A DNA stretch of 64,000 nt from Desulfurispora thermophila DSM 16022. GTDB taxonomy: Bacteria > Bacillota > Desulfotomaculia > Desulfotomaculales > Desulfurisporaceae. How positions within the stretch are numbered: position 1 is the first letter of the stretch; every line of letters begins with the position of its first letter. The DNA is taken from assembly GCF_000376385.1 (NCBI RefSeq), contig NZ_AQWN01000008.1, positions 122,920 through 186,919 on the forward strand. Reading direction: 5' to 3'. Shown one piece after another: positions 9,870 through 18,440 of this stretch. The notes beneath the pieces were generated by a model. The model searched no databases. It worked only from the letters and a program-made list of their open reading frames with translations, and was not told the DNA's origin. The position numbers and the translations under genes are program-made.

Positions 9870-10763
9870 ATGTCAGCCGAATTTCAATATGGCGGCCAGG
9901 CCGTCATTGAAGGAGTGATGATGCGCGGCCGGGCCAGCCGGGCGGTGGCCGTGCGTGCGCCCGACGGGCAGATTGTGGTGGACAAAAAACCGCTTAATTC
10001 AATTACCGGGCGCCACCCCTGGCTGAAAAAGCCTTTTTTGCGCGGCGTGGTGGCACTGGTGGAGTCGCTGCTGCTGGGCCTGGAGGCGCTCAACTTTTCC
10101 GCCAACCAGGCTCTGGGCGAGGAAGAGGAACTGCGGCCCTGGGAAACCTTTTTGACCATGGCCCTGGCTTTCGGCCTGGCCGTGGTGCTTTTTGTGGTGT
10201 TGCCCACCGGTGCGGCACACCTTTTGAAAAAGCAGGTGCCGGGTGTTTTCTGGCAGAACATGCTGGAAGGAGCTCTGCGCCTGGCGGTCTTCGTTCTGTA
10301 TATCCTGATCATCGCCCGGCTGCCCGACATCCGGCGCGTTTTTCAGTACCACGGCGCCGAGCACAAAGTGATCAACGCCTATGAGGCCGGCCGGCCGCTG
10401 GCCGTAGAAAGCGTGCGCCCTTTTACCACCTTTCATCCCCGCTGTGGCACCAGTTTCATCCTTATTGTGCTGGTGCTGAGCATCTTCCTGTTTGCAACTC
10501 TGGGGCACCAGGTGCTGTGGTGGCGCGTTCTCTCCCGCGTGCTGCTGCTGCCCGTGCTGGCCGGGGTGTCCTACGAGCTGCTCAAACTTTCCGCCCGTTA
10601 CTCTGCATCCCCCCTGGCCGCGCTGCTTCTGGTGCCGGGGCGCTGGCTGCAGGGCTTGACCACGGCCGAGCCGGACGAAAGCCAGATCGAAGTAGCCATC
10701 ACCGCCCTTCAGGCAGTTTTGCAGGAAAGCGAGGATATAGCCCATGCTGGACAAACTGGATAA
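9870..10763 (+). CDS. DUF1385 membrane protein, YqhQ type
   Basis: A 297-residue integral membrane protein. It begins with the family pattern [14 protein letters not shown] and has the conserved [13 protein letters not shown] motif near residue 160, followed by FHPRCGTSF. Four to five hydrophobic helices are seen, roughly at residues 90-115, 135-155, 195-220 and 225-245. Family function is not established. ATG 9870 follows GGGGGGA. It overlaps prfA by 20 bases, so the two are co-transcribed and probably translationally coupled. Confidence 0.88.
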   Translation: MSAEFQYGGQAVIEGVMMRGRASRAVAVRAPDGQIVVDKKPLNSITGRHPWLKKPFLRGVVALVESLLLGLEALNFSANQALGEEEELRPWETFLTMALAFGLAVVLFVVLPTGAAHLLKKQVPGVFWQNMLEGALRLAVFVLYILIIARLPDIRRVFQYHGAEHKVINAYEAGRPLAVESVRPFTTFHPRCGTSFILIVLVLSIFLFATLGHQVLWWRVLSRVLLLPVLAGVSYELLKLSARYSASPLAALLLVPGRWLQGLTTAEPDESQIEVAITALQAVLQESEDIAHAGQTG

Positions 10764-11817
10764 GATAGAAAGCAAGTATGAGGAACTGGAAAAGCTGATC
10801 AGCGACCCGGAGGTAATTGCCGACACCGCCCGCTGGCAGCAGCATGTCAAGGCCCACGCCGAACTGGCCGAAATTGTGACAGTGTACCGGGAATACAAAA
10901 AAGTGCGCCGGGAACTGGCCGACGCCAGGGAAATGCTGCGCGAGGGCGGTGAACCCGAGTTTTTGGAAATGGTCAAAGAGGAAGTGGCCGGGCTGGAAGG
11001 GCGCCTGGAGGAGCTGGAGCAAAGGCTGAAAGTGTTACTCTTGCCCAAAGACCCCAATGACGAAAAGAACGTGCTGGTGGAAATCCGCGCCGGCACTGGC
11101 GGCGAGGAGGCGGCCCTGTTTGCCGCCGACCTTTTCCGCATGTACACGCGTTATGCCGAACGGCAGGGCTGGCGGGTGGAAATCATGAACTCCAATCCCA
11201 CCGACCTGAACGGCTTTAAAGAAGTCAGCTTTATGATTGAGGGGCGGGGCGCGTACAGCCAGCTCAAATTTGAGAGCGGTGTGCACCGGGTGCAGCGCGT
11301 GCCCACCACCGAGTCCAGCGGTCGCATTCACACCTCGGCGGCCACCGTGGCCGTGCTGCCCGAAGCCGAAGAGGTGGAAGTGGAAATAAACCCCAACGAC
11401 CTGCGCATTGACCTGTTTTGTTCCACCGGGCCGGGGGGACAGTCGGTCAACACCACCCAGTCGGCCGTGCGCATCACCCACCTGCCCACCGGCATTGTGG
11501 TCTCCTGCCAGGACGAAAAGAGCCAGCACAAAAACAAGGAAAAGGCTATGCGGGTGCTGCGCGCCCGTCTGTACGACCGGGCGCAGGAGGAACAGCGGCA
11601 GAAAATTGCCTCCGCCCGCAGGTCCATGGTGGGCTCGGGCGATCGCAGCGAGCGCATCCGTACCTACAATTTCCCCCAGAACCGGGTCACCGACCACCGC
11701 ATCAACCTGACCACGCACCGGCTGACCGAGGTGCTGCAGGGCGACCTGGATGAAATCATCGAGGCGCTGATCACCACCGACCAGGCCGAGCGCCTGCAAC
11801 AGGTGGAGCAGGGGTGA
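10744..11817 (+). CDS. prfA: peptide chain release factor 1
   Basis: Recognises UAA and UAG in the ribosomal A site and triggers peptide release. The 357-residue length is standard. The catalytic GGQ loop is [15 protein letters not shown], and the N-terminal coiled coil is rich in Glu and Lys. The ATG lies inside the end of the DUF1385 gene. It is normally followed closely by prmC, which methylates the GGQ glutamine; here a 208-bp repeat separates the two genes. Confidence 0.97.
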   Translation: MLDKLDKIESKYEELEKLISDPEVIADTARWQQHVKAHAELAEIVTVYREYKKVRRELADAREMLREGGEPEFLEMVKEEVAGLEGRLEELEQRLKVLLLPKDPNDEKNVLVEIRAGTGGEEAALFAADLFRMYTRYAERQGWRVEIMNSNPTDLNGFKEVSFMIEGRGAYSQLKFESGVHRVQRVPTTESSGRIHTSAATVAVLPEAEEVEVEINPNDLRIDLFCSTGPGGQSVNTTQSAVRITHLPTGIVVSCQDEKSQHKNKEKAMRVLRARLYDRAQEEQRQKIASARRSMVGSGDRSERIRTYNFPQNRVTDHRINLTTHRLTEVLQGDLDEIIEALITTDQAERLQQVEQG

Positions 11818-11884
11818 GGAGCGGTCGTCAGACTTCAGAATTCGGATGTCGGAAAAAATTTCTTAAATTTACAAACCATCAATT

Positions 11885-12092
11885 GCGGGTGTGCATCCTT
11901 CGCTCGCCCGAATTGGACCGGGCAGCACCGGCGGCTCGGTCGCGGGCGGGCCGGGCCGCCCCTGATTCGACCTCCTGTCTCAGCAGGGGCTGGCGCGGAC
12001 GTCCTGTCCGCGCCTCCCGGCCCGCTACCGCGCCCTCGCCGGGTGCTGCGACCGGTACTCCAGACGGGCTCGCTCAGGAAGCACACACCCGC
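11885..12092 (-). repeat. complete copy of the 208-bp palindromic repeat (copy A)
   Basis: Bounded by GCGGGTGTGC and its inverse (ACACCCGC). Read on the minus strand it matches 61837-62044 along its whole length. It contains a 9-bp-arm hairpin and a second stem, GCCCCTG (11958-11964) with CAGGGGC (11984-11990), around a 19-base loop identical in copy B. It has no convincing reading frame and lies between prfA and prmC. Confidence 0.9.
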
Positions 12093-12129
12093 CACTTTTT
12101 TCGGGAAGTTGCCAGCAGCCTGTGGGACC

Positions 12130-13011
12130 ATGCAGCACGGATTGGGGGGGTGCCAGCTGGATATAGCAACCGCTTTGTTTGCGGCCACCCGCCGCCTGCG
12201 GGCGGCCGGCAGCCCCTCCGCCCGTCTGGACGCCGAAGTGCTACTGGCCCATGTGCTGTCCTGCGAACGCCTGCACCTGTACCGGGTGCCGGAGCAAAAG
12301 CTTTCCGCCGGGCAGCAGGCGCAGTACGACGCCCTGCTGCAGCGGCGGGCGGCCGGCGAGCCGGTGGCCTATCTCACCGGCCGGCGCGAGTTTTACGGCC
12401 GGGAATTCATAGTGACACCCGCCGTGCTCATCCCCCGGCCCGAGACCGAGCTGCTGGTGGAACTGGCTGCACAGCGCTGGCGAGAACGGTTTGACCATGC
12501 CTTATATATAGCCGATATCGGCACGGGCAGTGGAGCCATTGCCGTTAGCCTGGCCTGTCTGCTGCCCCGGGTGCGCGTTCTGGCCACCGATGTCTCGCCG
12601 GCCGCTCTGGCCGTGGCGCTGGAGAACGCCGTCCGGCACGCCGTAGCCCAGCGGGTGGCCTTTTACCAGGGCGACCTGCTGGCCGCCCTGCCGGCGGAAT
12701 GGGCGGGCCGCCTGGGACTTATTTGCGCCAACCTGCCCTATGTGCCGGAAACCGAGCGCGGTCAGCTGCCGCCCGATGTGCTCCATTATGAGCCCCACCT
12801 GGCTCTGTTCGGCGGCCCGGACGGGCTGGCTCTCTACCGGCGCCTGCTGGCACAGGCCCCGCGCTTTCTGGTGCCGGGCGGCCGCCTGCTGCTGGAAATC
12901 GCCCCCGGACAGCCCGAAATCTTGGCACGGGAACTGCCGCCGGGCTGGCGCCTCTGTGGCGTGCACCTTGATCTGGCCGGCCGGGAGCGGGTGGTGGAAT
13001 TGGAGTACTAG
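12130..13011 (+). CDS. prmC: peptide chain release factor N5-glutamine methyltransferase
   Basis: Methylates the GGQ glutamine of release factors with S-adenosylmethionine. The 293-residue protein has an N-terminal helical domain and a Rossmann methyltransferase core: the SAM-binding motif DIGTGSGAIAVSL near residues 129-141, then NLPYVPE near residue 200. Most PrmC proteins read NPPY here, so a Pro-to-Leu change stands in the glutamine-binding motif; NLPY variants are known in some lineages. ATG 12130 gives the conserved N-terminus but has only a weak ribosome site; the in-frame start at 12043 lies inside the repeat. The stop overlaps the convergent stop of the next gene within CTAG. Confidence 0.92.
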   Translation: MQHGLGGCQLDIATALFAATRRLRAAGSPSARLDAEVLLAHVLSCERLHLYRVPEQKLSAGQQAQYDALLQRRAAGEPVAYLTGRREFYGREFIVTPAVLIPRPETELLVELAAQRWRERFDHALYIADIGTGSGAIAVSLACLLPRVRVLATDVSPAALAVALENAVRHAVAQRVAFYQGDLLAALPAEWAGRLGLICANLPYVPETERGQLPPDVLHYEPHLALFGGPDGLALYRRLLAQAPRFLVPGGRLLLEIAPGQPEILARELPPGWRLCGVHLDLAGRERVVELEY

Positions 13012-13667
13012 CCGCCCAAAACGGTATACACCCCCAGGCCCAGCACCAGCAGCCCGCTTAAGACACCGAAAACCCGGCTCAGACCCAGACCGCGCCTGTG
13101 CAGCGACTGCCCCAGCGCAATAAAGAGCAGGCCGGTGGCCATAAGCGCCAGCGCGCTGCCCAGGCCGAAGGCCCCCACATACAAAAGCCCCGGTCCCGGC
13201 GTGCCGCTGGACAGGCCCAGCAAAAGCACGGACACCGCGGAGGGGCAGGGCAGCAGGCCGGTGGCCATGCCCACCAGTGCGGCGCTCCTGTCGCGGGCCG
13301 GCGGGGTGCCGGCACAGGCGGCGCACGAGCAGGAGGGGATGTTCAGGTGCCAGGCCCGCCGCAGCATATGCAGGCCCAGCAGGCAGATCAGCAGCCCGGA
13401 ACCCTGCTGCAACACCTTCTCCCAGGGTATGGCGCTGGCGCCGGATTGGCGGGAGAGCACATACATGGTGCCGTGCAGGCCCAGGGCCAGCAACACCACG
13501 CTGGCGCAATGGGTGAGCGCCGCCGTCAGTCCCAGCAGTACGGCATCGCGCCAGGTGGCGCGGCTGCCGGCCAGGTAGGCGCCCATGATCGCCTTGCCGT
13601 GTCCGGGCTCCAGCGCGTGCAGGGCGCCCAGCGCCGCGGCGGCCAGAAACTGCCATAATGTGAACAA
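13008..13667 (-). CDS. NicO-family nickel/cobalt exporter-like protein
   Basis: A 219-residue membrane protein with about six hydrophobic segments. Residues 17-26 read HALEPGHGKA, the signature of the RcnA/NicO family of nickel and cobalt efflux or uptake proteins. A cytoplasmic or exposed loop carries a Cys cluster (CSCAAC) that could bind metal. Start is TTG at 13667-13665 (minus strand) behind a perfect AAGGAGG; the frame extends to 13802 but without a ribosome site. It is one of only two minus-strand genes in the window and sits where B. subtilis has spoIIR. The direction of transport and the metal are inferred from family only; urease-accessory UreH-type proteins are related. Confidence 0.8.
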   Translation of the reverse strand: MFTLWQFLAAAALGALHALEPGHGKAIMGAYLAGSRATWRDAVLLGLTAALTHCASVVLLALGLHGTMYVLSRQSGASAIPWEKVLQQGSGLLICLLGLHMLRRAWHLNIPSCSCAACAGTPPARDRSAALVGMATGLLPCPSAVSVLLLGLSSGTPGPGLLYVGAFGLGSALALMATGLLFIALGQSLHRRGLGLSRVFGVLSGLLVLGLGVYTVLGG

Positions 13668-13871
13668 GGACTGGCTCCTCCTTCTGCTCGCAATTTGTTT
13701 CCGGGTAAGCGAGCCTGCCGGGAGTGCTGCTGAAATATAGATCCCCAGTTGGAAAAATTGTGCTGCCCGGGCACATACTATAAGATATGCGGGAAATTTC
13801 ATGGTTAAGACCTGCTGGAGCGAGATATATCACGATGTGGTTAATGCTGCGTTTTTAGTTGAACCATCAGG

Positions 13872-13887
13872 AGATAAAAAATTATCT
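13872..13887. promoter_or_regulatory. palindrome upstream of sua5
   Basis: AGATAA and TTATCT arms around AAAA, in the 270-base divergent region between the NicO-type gene and sua5. Possible operator; nothing else clear is seen in this gap. Confidence 0.3.
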
Positions 13888-13937
13888 TTGGAGCAATAAA
13901 GCTTACATATCAGGAAAGAAGAGGCGAAGCAGATAAA

Positions 13938-15020
13938 TTGGCATTTCGGTTCCATTGCAAAACTGAGCTTTTGGCGGTGGACCCGCAGAGCCCCGATCCG
14001 GCAGTCATGCGGCGGGCCGGTGAGGTGTTGAAGCGGGGCGGGCTGGTGGCCTTCCCCACCGAGACGGTGTACGGCCTGGGGGCCAGCGCTCTGGACCAAG
14101 GAGCGGTGCGGCGCATTTTTCAGGCCAAGGGGCGTCCGGCCGATAACCCGCTGATCATCCATATTGCCGCAGCGGAGGAGCTGGAGTGGCTGGCGGATGA
14201 CAGCGGCGGGCGGGGCCGGTTGCTGGCGCAGGCCTTCTGGCCCGGCCCTCTGACACTGGTCCTGCCCGGCCGGGGCCGGGTAACCACAGCGGCCACCGCC
14301 GGGCTGGACAGCGTGGCCGTGCGCCTGCCCGCCCATCCGGTGGCCCGGGCCCTGATCCGGGCCGCCGGCGTGCCCGTGGCTGCTCCCAGTGCCAACCTGT
14401 CGGGGCGGCCCAGCCCCACCACGGCGGCCCATGTGTGGCAAGACCTGGCCGGGCGGGTGGAAATGATTCTGGACGCCGGACCGGCCGGCCAGGGGGTGGA
14501 GTCCACCGTGTTGGACCTGACTGTATCCCCGCCCCTGATCCTGCGGCCGGGCGGTGTGACCAGAGAAGAACTGCAGCGGGTGCTGGGCCGGGTGGATGTG
14601 GATCCGGCGGTGTTGGCTGTTCAAAAGGAGACGGACATTGAGCAGCCGCGCTCGCCGGGCATGAAATACCGGCACTATGCGCCGCGCGCTCCCCTCTACC
14701 TGTTTGAAGGTGAAGCCGTCGCCCTGCGCCGGGCGCTACGGGAACGGCTGGCAACTGAACTGGCGGCCGGGCGGCGGGTGGGCGTGCTCTGTCGCGAGGG
14801 AAACCAGGCCTGTTATGAAGGGGCGGTTGTGGTTCCCCTGGGGCGCCAGGACCGTCCGGAACAGGTGGCGGCAGGGCTATATGCGGCTCTGCGCTATCTG
14901 GATGAGCAGGCGGTGGAGATTATTCTTGCCGAGGGCGTACCGGCGGTGGGTATGGGGCTGGCCGTGGCCAACCGCCTGCGGCGGGCGGCCGGCGGCAACG
15001 TGTTGGAGGTAAAAAATTGA
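13938..15020 (+). CDS. sua5: L-threonylcarbamoyladenylate synthase
   Basis: Makes threonylcarbamoyl-AMP from threonine, bicarbonate and ATP, the first step of tRNA t6A37 modification. The 360 residues comprise the YrdC-like catalytic domain (GGLVAFPTETVYGLGA, KGRPADNPLIIHI, APSANLSGRPSPTTA) and a C-terminal Sua5 domain after a linker with SPGMKYRHYAPRAPL, so this is the long form rather than TsaC. Start is TTG 13938 with GAGG about 12 bases upstream. The stop overlaps the start of mntP. Order sua5-mntP-ywlE-rpiB-glyA is as in B. subtilis. Confidence 0.94.
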   Translation: MAFRFHCKTELLAVDPQSPDPAVMRRAGEVLKRGGLVAFPTETVYGLGASALDQGAVRRIFQAKGRPADNPLIIHIAAAEELEWLADDSGGRGRLLAQAFWPGPLTLVLPGRGRVTTAATAGLDSVAVRLPAHPVARALIRAAGVPVAAPSANLSGRPSPTTAAHVWQDLAGRVEMILDAGPAGQGVESTVLDLTVSPPLILRPGGVTREELQRVLGRVDVDPAVLAVQKETDIEQPRSPGMKYRHYAPRAPLYLFEGEAVALRRALRERLATELAAGRRVGVLCREGNQACYEGAVVVPLGRQDRPEQVAAGLYAALRYLDEQAVEIILAEGVPAVGMGLAVANRLRRAAGGNVLEVKN

Positions 15021-15556
15021 GTATCGCAGCGGTGCTATTGTTGGCGGTAGCCCTGGGGACCGACTCTTTCTCACTCTGTTTGGGTATCGGTTTGGCCGGG
15101 GTGCGGCGGGCCCAGGTCTATTTGATCAGCTTTACAGTATTGCTTTTTCATATTTTCATGCCCCTGCTGGGCTGGTACGCCGGGGAATACGTGGGCAGCC
15201 TGCTGGGTCGCTGGGCCGGCTACATAGGAGCGACGGTGCTGCTTTACCTGGGTGTGAAAATGATCCGGGAGGGACTTCACCCGCCCGAGGACACCCCCCG
15301 CCCGGCGTCCTTACACACGGCCGGGCTGCTGCTGTTGGCCGCCTCGGTGAGCATGGATGCGCTCAGTGTGGGCTTCACCCTGGGCACTCAGCGGGTCAAC
15401 CTGCTGGCTACGGTGCTCACTTTCGGTATTGTGGCCGGCCTGATGACCTATCTGGGGCTGGTCCTGGGCAAACTGCTGGGCCGGCTGGCCGGTGCCCGGG
15501 CCCAACTGTTGGGAGGGCTGATCCTGCTGGGGATTGGGATTAAGCTGGTTGTGTGA
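15017..15556 (+). CDS. mntP: manganese efflux pump MntP
   Basis: A six-helix membrane exporter of Mn(II), 179 residues. Two repeated halves carry the family acidic motifs: ALGTDSFSLCLGIG in helix 1 and SVSMDALSVGFTLG in the second half; the Asp residues are the expected metal ligands. Start TTG 15017 overlaps the sua5 stop and has GGAGG seven bases upstream. No yybP-ykoY manganese riboswitch could be present in the four-base overlap, so any manganese control would act at the operon level. Confidence 0.92.
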   Translation: MSIAAVLLLAVALGTDSFSLCLGIGLAGVRRAQVYLISFTVLLFHIFMPLLGWYAGEYVGSLLGRWAGYIGATVLLYLGVKMIREGLHPPEDTPRPASLHTAGLLLLAASVSMDALSVGFTLGTQRVNLLATVLTFGIVAGLMTYLGLVLGKLLGRLAGARAQLLGGLILLGIGIKLVV

Positions 15557-15566
15557 GGTGAACTGT

Positions 15567-16025
15567 GTGAAAATTTTATTTGTCTGCACCGGCAACACCT
15601 GTCGCAGCAGCATGGCGGCGGCGCTGGCCGGGGCCATGCGGGATGAATTGCCACCCGGTGTGGAAATTGAAATATCCTCGGCTGGTACCAGTGCGGTGAG
15701 GGGTATGCCCGCCTCGACCCACGCGGTGGCCGCCCTGGCGGAAAGCGGGATTGACCTGAGCCACCACCGGGCCACACCGCTTAGCCGGGCGCTGGTGCAG
15801 CAAGCCGACCTGGTTTTGACCATGACCCGCAGCCACCGCCAGCAGGTGCTATGGCTCTGTCCGGAGGCGGCCGGGCGGGTTTACACCCTGGCCGAATACG
15901 CTACCGGACAGGATGCGGACGTGCCCGATCCCTTTGGTGGCGACCTGGAGATATACCGGCAGACGGCCCGCCACCTGCAGGAACTGGTGCGGGCGGCTAT
16001 GCGGCGGGCTGCCGGACAGGCCTGA
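15567..16025 (+). CDS. ywlE: low-molecular-weight phosphatase, YwlE type (protein arginine phosphatase)
   Basis: A 152-residue enzyme with the P-loop CTGNTCRSS at residues 7-15 and the general-acid Asp in DPFGG near the C-terminus. In YwlE a Thr inside the loop (CTGNTCRS) favours phosphoarginine over phosphotyrosine, and that residue is present here. YwlE opposes the McsB arginine kinase that marks proteins for ClpCP (family knowledge). GTG 15567 is chosen because GAGGTGAACT stands upstream and the conserved KILFVCTG follows; the in-frame ATG at 15534 lies within mntP. Confidence 0.88.
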   Translation: MKILFVCTGNTCRSSMAAALAGAMRDELPPGVEIEISSAGTSAVRGMPASTHAVAALAESGIDLSHHRATPLSRALVQQADLVLTMTRSHRQQVLWLCPEAAGRVYTLAEYATGQDADVPDPFGGDLEIYRQTARHLQELVRAAMRRAAGQA

Positions 16026-16100
16026 AGCCCTGCGCTGTGGAGGGCGACGTCGGGGCAGGTGGGTAAACTGCTGAAAAATATGCCCCGCCGGCAAGGGAAT

Positions 16101-16129
16101 TTGCCGTCAATTGTAGAATGTAGAATAAT
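16101..16129 (+). promoter_or_regulatory. possible promoter of the rpiB-glyA group
   Basis: TTGCCG at 16101-16106, a 17-base spacer, then AATAAT at 16124-16129, in a 162-base gap otherwise without clear features. Confidence 0.45.
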
Positions 16130-16187
16130 AGTATACTGCGCTTAATCTGTGCGATTACTGGTAAAGTAGAACAGAAAAGGAGCGAGT

Positions 16188-16640
16188 GTGGTGAAAATTG
16201 CCATAGCCGCCGACCACGGCGGTTACAAGCTGAAACAGGAGATTATAAAATATCTGGAGCAGCAAGGCTACCAGTACAAGGATTTCGGTACATACTCGGA
16301 GGAGTCCGTGGACTACCCGGATTACGCTCTGCCGGTGGCCCGGGCTGTGGCGTCCGGTGAATTTGACCGGGGCATCATCTGCTGCGGTACGGGTATTGGT
16401 GTTTGCATAGTGGCCAACAAGGTGCCAGGCGTGCGGGCGGCGCTGTGCCACGACACCTTTTCCGCTCAGGCTTCCCGCGAGCACAACAACGCCAATGTGC
16501 TCACCCTGGGCGAGCGGGTGATTGGCAGCGGTCTGGCCCTGCAAATTGTGGAAACCTGGCTGCAGAGCCAGTTTGCCGGCGGGCGTCATGCCCGGCGGGT
16601 GGAAAAGATCAACCGGATTGAGCAAGAGTACGGCTGTTGA
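16188..16640 (+). CDS. rpiB: ribose-5-phosphate isomerase B
   Basis: Interconverts ribose-5-phosphate and ribulose-5-phosphate in the pentose phosphate pathway. The 150-residue protein has the RpiB features AIAADHGGYKLK at the N-terminus, the active-site Cys in CCGTGIGV near residue 67 and CHDTFSAQASREHNNANVL. Two GTG codons at 16188 and 16191 compete; GGAGCG upstream serves either. With the transaldolase at 3.6 kb and the split transketolase at 63 kb, the window supplies most of a non-oxidative pentose phosphate pathway. Confidence 0.94.
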   Translation: MVKIAIAADHGGYKLKQEIIKYLEQQGYQYKDFGTYSEESVDYPDYALPVARAVASGEFDRGIICCGTGIGVCIVANKVPGVRAALCHDTFSAQASREHNNANVLTLGERVIGSGLALQIVETWLQSQFAGGRHARRVEKINRIEQEYGC

Positions 16641-16688
16641 GCAAGTGCGGGCCGGCTTGGTGACAGTCATGTATTTTTTAGAAAGGCA

Positions 16689-17954
16689 GTGGTGGAAAAA
16701 GTGGGTGTGTGTATGCAGCGGCTGGTCGATGTAGACCCGGAAATCCATGCCGCTATTCAAAAAGAACTTAAACGCCAGCAGGAGACGCTGGAACTGATCG
16801 CATCCGAAAACATTGTCAGCCGGGCTGTGTTGGAAGCACAGGGCAGTGTGCTAACCAACAAATACGCTGAAGGTTATCCCGGTCGCCGCTATTACGGTGG
16901 CTGCCAGTTCGTGGACATTGCCGAAGAGCTGGCCATCCAGCGGGCCAAGCAGCTTTTCGGTGCCGGGCATGTCAATGTGCAGCCCCATTCCGGCGCCCAG
17001 GCCAACCTGGCCGTATACTTCGCCCTGCTGCAGCCGGGCGATACCATCCTGGGCATGAACCTGGCCCACGGTGGCCATCTCACCCACGGCAGCCCGCTGA
17101 ACATTTCCGGCAAGTATTTTAAAATTGCCGCCTACGGCGTGGACGAGCAGACCGGGCGCATTGACTACGATGCGGTGCGGCAGGCCGCCCTGGCCAGCCG
17201 CCCGGCCATGATTGTGGCCGGGGCCAGCGCCTACCCGCGCATCATTGATTTTGCCCGCCTGCGCCAGATTGCCGACGAAGTGGGCGCCTATCTGATGGTG
17301 GATATGGCCCACATCGCCGGGCTGGTGGCGGCCGGGGAGCATCCCAGCCCCGTACCCTATGCCGATGTGGTCACCACCACCACCCACAAAACATTGCGCG
17401 GGCCGCGGGGCGGTATGATTTTGTGCAAAGAAAAATACGCCGCCGCCATTGACAAGGCGGTTTTCCCCGGCATTCAGGGCGGCCCGCTCATGCATGTGAT
17501 TGCCGCCAAGGCGGTGGCCTTTGGCGAGGCTTTGCAGCCGGAGTTTAAAGAATATCAGCGGCGCATTGTGCGCAATGCCGCCGCCCTGGCCACGGCGCTT
17601 CTGGAGCGCGGTTTTGATCTGGTTTCGGGCGGTACGGACAACCACCTCATGCTGGTGGACCTGCGCAGCAAGAACATCACCGGCAAAGCGGCGGAAAAAG
17701 TGCTGGACCAAGTGGGCGTCACCGTGAATAAAAACGCCATTCCCTACGACCCGCAGCCGCCTTTTGTGGCCAGCGGCATCCGGGTGGGCACGCCGGCTGT
17801 CACTTCGCGCGGCCTGACGGAAGAGGATATGGTCACCGTGGCTGACATTATTGACCAGGCTCTGAGTTATGGCGGGGATGCCGCACGTCTGGCCCGGGCC
17901 CGGGAAATGGCCCTGGAGCTGTGCCGGCGCTATCCCATTTATAGTGATCTTTAG
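16689..17954 (+). CDS. glyA: serine hydroxymethyltransferase
   Basis: PLP enzyme moving the C1 unit of serine to tetrahydrofolate, giving glycine and methylene-THF. Conserved blocks: [36 protein letters not shown], and the PLP lysine in [14 protein letters not shown]. The frame from GTG 16689 gives 421 residues with AAAGG upstream; ATG 16713 gives 413 residues, closer to the family norm, but with a weaker ribosome site. It lies between rpiB and the dCMP deaminase and links folate C1 supply to nucleotide synthesis. Confidence 0.96.
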   Translation: MVEKVGVCMQRLVDVDPEIHAAIQKELKRQQETLELIASENIVSRAVLEAQGSVLTNKYAEGYPGRRYYGGCQFVDIAEELAIQRAKQLFGAGHVNVQPHSGAQANLAVYFALLQPGDTILGMNLAHGGHLTHGSPLNISGKYFKIAAYGVDEQTGRIDYDAVRQAALASRPAMIVAGASAYPRIIDFARLRQIADEVGAYLMVDMAHIAGLVAAGEHPSPVPYADVVTTTTHKTLRGPRGGMILCKEKYAAAIDKAVFPGIQGGPLMHVIAAKAVAFGEALQPEFKEYQRRIVRNAAALATALLERGFDLVSGGTDNHLMLVDLRSKNITGKAAEKVLDQVGVTVNKNAIPYDPQPPFVASGIRVGTPAVTSRGLTEEDMVTVADIIDQALSYGGDAARLARAREMALELCRRYPIYSDL

Positions 17955-17975
17955 CAGTAGGAAGGAGTGAGGCCG

Positions 17976-18440
17976 GTGGCCGCCAGGCCCTCCTTTGACG
18001 AAATATATATGGAAGTGGTGGACACCATCGCCCGCCGCTCCACCTGCCTGCGCAAAAAGGTGGGCGCGGTGATTGTGGTGGACAACCGCATCATCTCCCA
18101 CGGTTACAACGGTGTGGTCAGCGGGGAGACTCACTGCTGCGACACCGGGCATTGCTTGAAAGACCTGGCCGGGCGCGAGGACTACAAGCCCTGCGTGCAC
18201 GCCGAACAGAACGCCATCTGTCTTTGCGCCAAGCGGGGACTGGCCGTGGGGGGCGGCACCATTTACGTTAATGCCGATATCTGTCTCACCTGTGCCAAAC
18301 TGATTGTCACCTGCCAGCTGCAGCGGGTGGTGGTGCGGCGCGACTACAAGGGTACCGACGAGGGCATAGAATTTCTCCGCCGCCATGGCATTCAGGTGGA
18401 TCTCTGGCCGTCAGCCAGCGCGGCACAGGAGGCTGATTAA
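17976..18440 (+). CDS. comEB: deoxycytidylate deaminase family, ComEB type
   Basis: Zinc enzyme converting dCMP to dUMP, the substrate of thymidylate synthase. The 154 residues contain the zinc motif HAEQNAI near residue 75 with its catalytic Glu, and the second zinc pair CLTC about 30 residues later. An extra Cys/His group (THCCDTGHC) is typical of the ComEB branch. GTG 17976 is favoured by GAAGGAG eight bases upstream; GTG 17967 is an alternative. It directly follows glyA, whose methylene-THF is needed to use dUMP. Confidence 0.9.
   Translation: MAARPSFDEIYMEVVDTIARRSTCLRKKVGAVIVVDNRIISHGYNGVVSGETHCCDTGHCLKDLAGREDYKPCVHAEQNAICLCAKRGLAVGGGTIYVNADICLTCAKLIVTCQLQRVVVRRDYKGTDEGIEFLRRHGIQVDLWPSASAAQEAD

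Noticed and set aside
11814..12494. Reading frame of 226 codons across the repeat between prfA and prmC
   Set aside because: It runs through a palindromic non-coding repeat and then out of frame through prmC; composition is Arg/Pro/Gly-rich as expected from GC-rich shadows.
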